Shown here one piece after another: positions 59,846 to 64,000 of a stretch of DNA of 64,000 nt. The stretch is from Pararhodobacter zhoushanensis. Lineage in GTDB: Bacteria; Pseudomonadota; Alphaproteobacteria; Rhodobacterales; Rhodobacteraceae. Under the pieces are notes generated by a model that searched no databases, was not told the DNA's origin, and was given only the letters and a program-made list of their open reading frames with translations. Where the stretch lies: contig NZ_REEZ01000001.1 in the NCBI RefSeq assembly GCF_003990445.1, forward strand, positions 558,001 through 622,000, written 5' to 3'. Each line of letters begins with the position of its first letter. The first letter of the stretch is position 1. A program made the position numbers and the translations under genes.

Positions 59846-60964
59846 ATGGATTACGAAAAGCCCGGCCCGGTCGAGGACAACTGGCGTGACGCCATCTCGT
59901 CGATCGAAGAGATCATCGACGAGGCCCGCAATGGACGGATGTTCATTCTGGTCGACCATGAGGATCGCGAGAACGAAGGCGATCTGGTGATCCCGGCCCA
60001 GATGGCCACGCCCGAGGCGATCAATTTCATGGCGACCCATGGCCGCGGGCTGATCTGCCTGTCGCTGCCCGGGCACCGGATCGACGCTCTGGGCCTGCCG
60101 CTCATGTCCACCAACAACGCCTCGCGCCACGAGACCGCCTTTACAGTGTCGATCGAAGCGCGCGAAGGCGTCACCACCGGCATCTCGGCCTATGACCGCG
60201 CGCGCACCGTCGCGGTGGCCATCGACCCGTCCAAAACCGGCGCCGATATTGCCACCCCCGGCCATGTCTTCCCGCTGCGCGCCCGCGAGGGCGGCGTGCT
60301 GGTGCGCGCCGGTCATACCGAAGCGGCGGTCGATATTTCACGGCTGGCGGGGCTGAACGCGTCGGGCGTGATCTGCGAGATCATGAAGGACGACGGCGAA
60401 ATGGCCCGCCTGCCCGACCTGATCGCCTTTGCCCAGATGCACGGCCTCAAGATCGGCACGATCAGCGACCTGATCGCTTATCGCCGCCGCCACGACAATC
60501 TGGTGCGCGAAACCGCGCAGCGCGCCGTGACCTCGGCGCATGGCGGCGACTGGTCGATGCGCGTGTTCACCGACCAGACCCAGGGGGCCGAACACGTCGT
60601 GCTGACCATGGGCGACCTGACCACGCCCGAGCCGGTGCTGGTGCGCATGCACCAGCTCAACCCGCTCGAGGACGTGCTGGGCATCGGCGCGGACCACGCG
60701 GGCGACCTGCGCTGCGCGATGAAGATGATCGCCACCGAGGGGCGCGGCGTTGTCGTTCTGCTGCGCGATACGGCGATGACCCTCGATCTGGACGAAGGCG
60801 CCTCGCCCAGCACCCTGCGCCAATACGGTCTGGGTGCGCAGATCCTCGCCGCGCTTGGCCTGCATGTGCTGACCTTGGCGACCAATTCGCCCACCCCGCG
60901 TGTGGTGGGACTCGAGGCCTACGGGCTCAGCATTGCGGGCACCCGCCCCATTCCCAAGGAGTGA
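59846..60964 (+). CDS. ribB: 3,4-dihydroxy-2-butanone-4-phosphate synthase with degenerate RibA domain (RibBX)
   Basis: The 372-residue protein has an intact RibB domain (residues about 15-215, with LVDHEDRENEGDLV, RAGHTEAAVD and GVICEIM). This makes 3,4-dihydroxy-2-butanone 4-phosphate from ribulose 5-phosphate. The C-terminal RibA-like domain has lost the three zinc-binding Cys: where GTP cyclohydrolase II has a C-x10-C-x-C cluster, here only one Cys remains (GDLRCAMK). This is the known RibBX form of many alphaproteobacteria, so GTP cyclohydrolase II must be encoded elsewhere. The start has ACAGGAG. It is followed by ribH. Confidence 0.92.
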   Translation: MDYEKPGPVEDNWRDAISSIEEIIDEARNGRMFILVDHEDRENEGDLVIPAQMATPEAINFMATHGRGLICLSLPGHRIDALGLPLMSTNNASRHETAFTVSIEAREGVTTGISAYDRARTVAVAIDPSKTGADIATPGHVFPLRAREGGVLVRAGHTEAAVDISRLAGLNASGVICEIMKDDGEMARLPDLIAFAQMHGLKIGTISDLIAYRRRHDNLVRETAQRAVTSAHGGDWSMRVFTDQTQGAEHVVLTMGDLTTPEPVLVRMHQLNPLEDVLGIGADHAGDLRCAMKMIATEGRGVVVLLRDTAMTLDLDEGASPSTLRQYGLGAQILAALGLHVLTLATNSPTPRVVGLEAYGLSIAGTRPIPKE

Positions 60965-60967
60965 GCC

Positions 60968-61507
60968 ATGGCCGGAGCCAGCCACTATACCCTGCCGCTG
61001 CCCAGCTTTGACAAACCGGTCAAACTGCTGATCGTCGTTGCGCCCTATTACCGCGACATCGCCGACATGATGATCGCCGGCGCCCGCGCGACCCTGGACG
61101 AGGCCGGCGCAACGCATGAGCTGATCGAAGTGCCGGGCGCGCTGGAAGTGCCCGCGGCGATTGGTCAGGCCCATCGCATGGCCAATTTCGACGGCTTTGT
61201 GGCGCTGGGTTGCGTCATCCGTGGGGAAACCACGCATTACGACACCGTGTGCAACGACAGCTCGCGCGCGCTGACCCTGCTGGGCCTGCAAGGCGCGTGT
61301 CTGGGCAATGGCATCCTGACGGTGGAAACCATCGAACAGGCCACCGTCCGCGCCGACCCCAAGGACCAGAACAAGGGCGGCGGCGCGGCGGCGGCCGCAC
61401 TGCATCTGATCGCCCTGCAACGCCGCTGGGGCGGTGCCCGCGGCACTGTCGGCTTTCGTCCGGCAGGCGACCCGGTTCTGATGGCTGACGGAGGCTCTGA
61501 CGCATGA
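60968..61507 (+). CDS. ribH: 6,7-dimethyl-8-ribityllumazine synthase
   Basis: The 179-residue protein has the lumazine-synthase active-site stretch CVIRGETTHYDTVCNDSSRALTLL and the start VKLLIVVAPYYRDIADMM. It condenses the RibB product with 5-amino-6-ribitylamino-uracil, the next to last step of riboflavin synthesis. It begins four bases after ribB and overlaps nusB by four. The C-terminus is longer than usual by about 20 residues. Confidence 0.96.
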   Translation: MAGASHYTLPLPSFDKPVKLLIVVAPYYRDIADMMIAGARATLDEAGATHELIEVPGALEVPAAIGQAHRMANFDGFVALGCVIRGETTHYDTVCNDSSRALTLLGLQGACLGNGILTVETIEQATVRADPKDQNKGGGAAAAALHLIALQRRWGGARGTVGFRPAGDPVLMADGGSDA

Positions 61508-61968
61508 GCGCGCCCAACGACAAACGCGCCAAACGCGCCGCCGCCCGGTTCTACGCCGTTCAGGCGCTGTTCCAGATGGAAATCTCGGGCCAGACGGTCG
61601 AGCAGGTGCGCGCCGAGTTCGAAACCCACCGCATCGGGGCCGAGACCGAGGAAGAAAACTGGGTCGACGCCGACGTGCCGCTGTTTCGCAAACTGGTGGA
61701 TCTTGCGGTGGACCGGCAAGGCAAGATCGACCAGCTCACCGACCGCGCGCTGGTCGCCAAATGGCCGATTGCGCGCATCGACCCCACCCTGCGCGCCCTC
61801 TTCCGCGCCGCCGGGGCTGAGATGGCCGAAACCGACACCCCGCCGCGCGTGGTGATCACCGAATTCGTCCAGATCGCGCAGGCGTTCTTTCCCGAGGGCC
61901 GCGAGTCCAAATTCGTCAACGCCGTGCTCGACCACATGGCGCACGAGATCCGCCCCGAAGCCTTCTGA
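61504..61968 (+). CDS. nusB: Transcription antitermination factor NusB
   Basis: A 154-residue all-helical protein with RAAARFYAVQALFQME near the N-terminus and ARIDPTLRALFRAAGAEM, VVITEFVQIAQAFF, and KFVNAVLDHMA in order, the NusB pattern. It binds boxA RNA with S10 for rRNA antitermination. The ribH stop overlaps its start by four bases (ATGA). The ribB-ribH-nusB order is widespread in proteobacteria. A repeat-type hairpin follows. Confidence 0.95.
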   Translation: MSAPNDKRAKRAAARFYAVQALFQMEISGQTVEQVRAEFETHRIGAETEEENWVDADVPLFRKLVDLAVDRQGKIDQLTDRALVAKWPIARIDPTLRALFRAAGAEMAETDTPPRVVITEFVQIAQAFFPEGRESKFVNAVLDHMAHEIRPEAF

Positions 61969-61978
61969 TCGCAGCGCA

Positions 61979-62060
61979 AGACGGCGGACCGGGTAAAGGG
62001 GGGCCTTCAGCCCCCCTCTTCGCTTTCAGCGAATTCACCCCCCGAGGATATTTGAAGAGC
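61979..62060. repeat. Dispersed Rhodobacterales intergenic repeat, copy 2 (with terminator-like stem)
   Basis: Same order of elements as at 40570-40650: a GGACCGGGTAAAGGGGGG stem paired with CCCCCCT (62011-62017), a CGCTTTCAGCG stem, then AATTCACCCCCCGAGGATATTT in the core. The first stem plus TCTT probably terminates nusB. An inverted partial copy (ATTCACCCCGGGATACTT on the minus strand) is at 62108-62125, so the gap to imuA holds facing copies. Confidence 0.7.
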
Positions 62061-62107
62061 AAAGAAAGCGCTGTTAATCCTTCGTTAACGCCGCTCTTTG
62101 CTCTGCT

Positions 62108-62125
62108 AAGTATCCCGGGGTGAAT
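62108..62125 (-). repeat. Inverted partial copy of the dispersed repeat
   Basis: On the minus strand this reads ATTCACCCCGGGATACTT, matching the core ATTCACCCC...GGATATTT of the copies at 40570-40650 and 61979-62060 with a shorter C-run. It faces the second copy 55 bases away. Function unknown. Confidence 0.55.
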
Positions 62126-62200
62126 GGCGCGGCACGCGCCAGAGGGGCAGCGCCCCTCAAACGCACTCAAAGGCGTGAGCCCGCAGGGCTCTCCGCGCGG

Positions 62201-62950
62201 TCACGCAACGTCGCGCAGATCCTCGTCAGGGCCCAGCGGCATGCAGGACGTACCCTCAGGCAGTGGGCCGCCGTCGATTTCCCAGTCACGCGGTGGCTGG
62301 CTGCGGGTCAGCAGCCGGTCCAGCCGCCAGCGATGGCGGCGCGCGTCCGGTGTCGGCGCCAGCGGGTGCAGCGCCCAGCGGCTTTCCACCCCCGCGATGC
62401 GGCTGTCGGCGCTGTCGCAGGCCATGACCAGCCCCAGCGGTGCGGGCAGCGCGCGGCCGGCCTGCCGGTTGCGCGCCAGCCCCTCGCCCGCCGCCAGGTG
62501 CAGGCGGCGCAGGGCGCGCAGGTCGGGGGCCTCGGCCAGGTCGGCCAGCACCAGCGCCACGCAGCCCGCGCGCAGGGCCTCTTCCAGGCTCCACAGCACA
62601 TCCACCGGTTTGGCGCAGGGCACCACGATCAGCGCGCCGGGATCGGGCAGCAGCGCGCGCAGCCCCTGCGGGCAGAGTTGTTCGTTCCGCCAGCCGGGCC
62701 GCAGCCACAGCACCGGCCCCTCGGCCTGCGCGACCGCTGCCGCCAGCGCCGCCAGCGTGGTGCGGGCCGGGCCTGTCAGTTCATGCACGCGCCCGCGCGC
62801 CAGCGTCATCTGCGGCAGCGGGGCCAGCGGTGCGGGGGGCGGCAGCGGCCCGCTCTCTCCCCCTGTGCCCTGCACTGCCGCAATCTGCTGCGCCAGCGCG
62901 GCGAGGTCCGCGAGCCGTCGTTGCGAGGAGGAATCGTCGGGATCAGCCAT
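62201..62950 (-). CDS. imuA: ImuA-like SOS protein (translesion synthesis accessory)
   Basis: The 249-residue protein has an ImuA-like layout: a short N-terminus, then RGRVHELTGPARTTLAAL and GPVLWLRPGWR, a RecA-like core without a Walker A, and a LALVLADLAEA-type strand. ImuA works with ImuB and DnaE2 in damage-induced mutagenesis. The SOS box 17 bases upstream supports LexA control. However, imuB and dnaE2 do not follow; the convergent neighbour is nusB. It is therefore an orphan copy, or the cassette is split in this genome. The weak point is low similarity of ImuA family members to one another. Confidence 0.7.
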   Translation of the reverse strand: MADPDDSSSQRRLADLAALAQQIAAVQGTGGESGPLPPPAPLAPLPQMTLARGRVHELTGPARTTLAALAAAVAQAEGPVLWLRPGWRNEQLCPQGLRALLPDPGALIVVPCAKPVDVLWSLEEALRAGCVALVLADLAEAPDLRALRRLHLAAGEGLARNRQAGRALPAPLGLVMACDSADSRIAGVESRWALHPLAPTPDARRHRWRLDRLLTRSQPPRDWEIDGGPLPEGTSCMPLGPDEDLRDVA

Positions 62951-62966
62951 CCCAGAATTCTAGCAT

Positions 62967-62981
62967 GTTCCCTTTATGTTC
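62967..62981. promoter_or_regulatory. LexA (SOS) box of imuA
   Basis: GTTCCCTTTATGTTC matches GTTC-N7-GTTC exactly and shares GTTCC-N4-ATGTTC with the recA box. It is 17 bases upstream of the imuA start and 63 bases before the aldo/keto reductase start. Confidence 0.88.
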
Positions 62982-63043
62982 TCAACCTCGCTCCGCTTGC
63001 CTTTCCCCCCCGACAGGTTACGTTCACCGCAACAGGAGACCGC

Positions 63044-64000
63044 ATGAGCACCCACACCCTCGGCCCAAACGGCCCCGAAATTCCCGATTTCTGCCTTGGC
63101 ACCATGACCTGGGGCCGCCAGACCGCGACCCCGGACGCGCATCGCCAGATTGATCTGGCGCTCGAGCACGGGCTGAATTTCCTCGACACCGCCGAGATGT
63201 ACCCGACCAATCCGGTGCAGCCCGAAACGCTGGGCGGCACCGAGACGGTCATCGGCGACTGGATCGCCCGGCACGGGGGCCGCGACCGCCTGATCCTGGC
63301 AACCAAGGTCACCGGCGAGGGCAGCGCGGTGATCCCCGGCGGCGCGCCCCTGATCGACGCGGCGCGGCTGCGCGCTGGTGTCGAGGCCTCTCTGTCCCGC
63401 CTCAGGACCGACCATATCGACCTCTATCAGCTGCACTGGCCCAACCGCGGCTCGTACCATTTCCGCCGCAACTGGGGCTTCAAGCCGGGCCATGACGCCG
63501 CCGCCGTGCGCGCCAACATGACCGAGGTGCTGACCGAGGCAGCGGCCCTGATCGCCGAGGGCAAGATCCGCCAGATCGCGCTGTCGAATGAAAGCGCCTG
63601 GGGGCTGGCGCAATGGCTGCGCATCGCCGACGAGGAGGGCCTGCCCCGCGTCGCCTCGATCCAGAACGAATATTCCCTGCTCTGCCGTCTGGCCGACACC
63701 GACATGGCCGAGGCGCTGGCGATGGAGCAGGTGCCGATGCTGGCCTTCTCGCCCCTCGCAGCGGGCCTGCTCACCGGGAAATACGCAGGCGATGTGACGC
63801 CGGACCCTTCGCGCCGCGGCGCGACGCCGGATCTGGGCGGGCGGATCACCCCGCGCGTCTTCGACGCCGTTGCCGCCTATCTGGGCGCGGCGCGCGACTG
63901 GGGTGTGGACCCGGTGCAGATGGCGCTGGCGTGGTTCAGGACCCGGCCCTTCCCGGTGCTGCCGATCCTTGGGGCAACGACCACCGCGCAGCTGGAGCAG
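63044..64000 (+). CDS. Aldo/keto reductase (Tas-like), 3' end outside window
   Basis: The first 319 residues of a TIM-barrel oxidoreductase. It has LDTAEMYPTN (catalytic Asp and Tyr), LATKV (Lys), and LHWPNRG (His), the AKR catalytic tetrad, plus LAFSPLAAGLLTGKY for the cofactor side. The long loop around residues 130-160 (HFRRNWGFK) is typical of Tas-type NADP(H)-dependent members. The start has ACAGGAG. The gene runs off the right edge; about 30 residues are missing. It is divergent from imuA, and its promoter region holds the SOS box, though control by LexA of this gene is unproven. Confidence 0.9.
   Translation, partial: MSTHTLGPNGPEIPDFCLGTMTWGRQTATPDAHRQIDLALEHGLNFLDTAEMYPTNPVQPETLGGTETVIGDWIARHGGRDRLILATKVTGEGSAVIPGGAPLIDAARLRAGVEASLSRLRTDHIDLYQLHWPNRGSYHFRRNWGFKPGHDAAAVRANMTEVLTEAAALIAEGKIRQIALSNESAWGLAQWLRIADEEGLPRVASIQNEYSLLCRLADTDMAEALAMEQVPMLAFSPLAAGLLTGKYAGDVTPDPSRRGATPDLGGRITPRVFDAVAAYLGAARDWGVDPVQMALAWFRTRPFPVLPILGATTTAQLEQ

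Overview
The window is a 64 kb piece of an alphaproteobacterial chromosome, most likely from the Rhodobacterales (Rhodobacteraceae or Paracoccaceae), and probably from a marine or saline habitat. This rests on high GC, two GTTC-N7-GTTC SOS boxes, a CckA-type hybrid kinase, the degenerate-RibA form of RibBA ahead of ribH and nusB, a glnB-glnA pair, and a DddP-type DMSP lyase with its reported active-site residues in place. I see no rRNA operon, insertion sequence, prophage or CRISPR array. Two tRNA genes are present: Gly-TCC on the minus strand and Leu-TAG on the plus strand.

Layout. 0-9 kb: an aspartic protease, a MarC family protein, an ABC-F ATPase, a Bcr/CflA exporter, ndk, a lytic transglycosylase coupled to a TfoX C-terminal protein, and PPK2. 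8.3-13.7 kb, minus strand: radA, cvpA and a half-length aldehyde-dehydrogenase-like protein, preceded by the cobalamin lower-ligand genes cobT, cobS, a CobC-like phosphatase and cobU/cobP. 13.7-21.3 kb: cckA, rsmB, an aminotransferase, a MOSC protein, recA with its SOS box, a sulfotransferase-like gene and tRNA-Gly.

21.6-30 kb is an envelope region. dgkA and eptA (lipid A phosphoethanolamine transferase) form one unit, divergent from a PmrA/PmrB-like two-component pair. A 1313-residue autotransporter built of bacterial Ig-like repeats follows, carrying a recent 570-bp tandem duplication.

30.4-36.6 kb holds the most interesting candidate system: one minus-strand operon of a PLP C-S lyase-type enzyme, an EhuBCDA-like amino-acid/ectoine ABC importer and a DoeB-like zinc deacylase, divergent from a LysR regulator. 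The combination suggests uptake, deacylation and PLP-dependent cleavage of an N-acylated, possibly sulfur-containing, amino acid. 36.7-43.7 kb continues with Lrp/LysE, a polysaccharide-deacetylase-fold protein that has lost its metal ligands, a class V aminotransferase with a DMT exporter, dddP, and a DUF3445 (heme N-demethylase-type) gene.

43.8-53 kb: glnB-glnA with an NtrC-like dyad, nnr, a degenerate Hint-domain protein, tRNA-Leu, a set of small secreted proteins and a beta-barrel protein, and an orphan GAF-histidine kinase. 53-64 kb: a P1B-4-type metal ATPase; a heme oxygenase-bacteriophytochrome operon preceded by a GGAAC-N17-CGTT promoter-like element; a transmembrane terpene-cyclase-like protein; ribBX-ribH-nusB; an SOS-box-preceded imuA-like gene without imuB or dnaE2 beside it; and a 3'-truncated aldo/keto reductase.

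Starts were chosen by Shine-Dalgarno sequence, overlap with the upstream stop and family N-termini. Assignments come from reading motifs only; no database search was possible.
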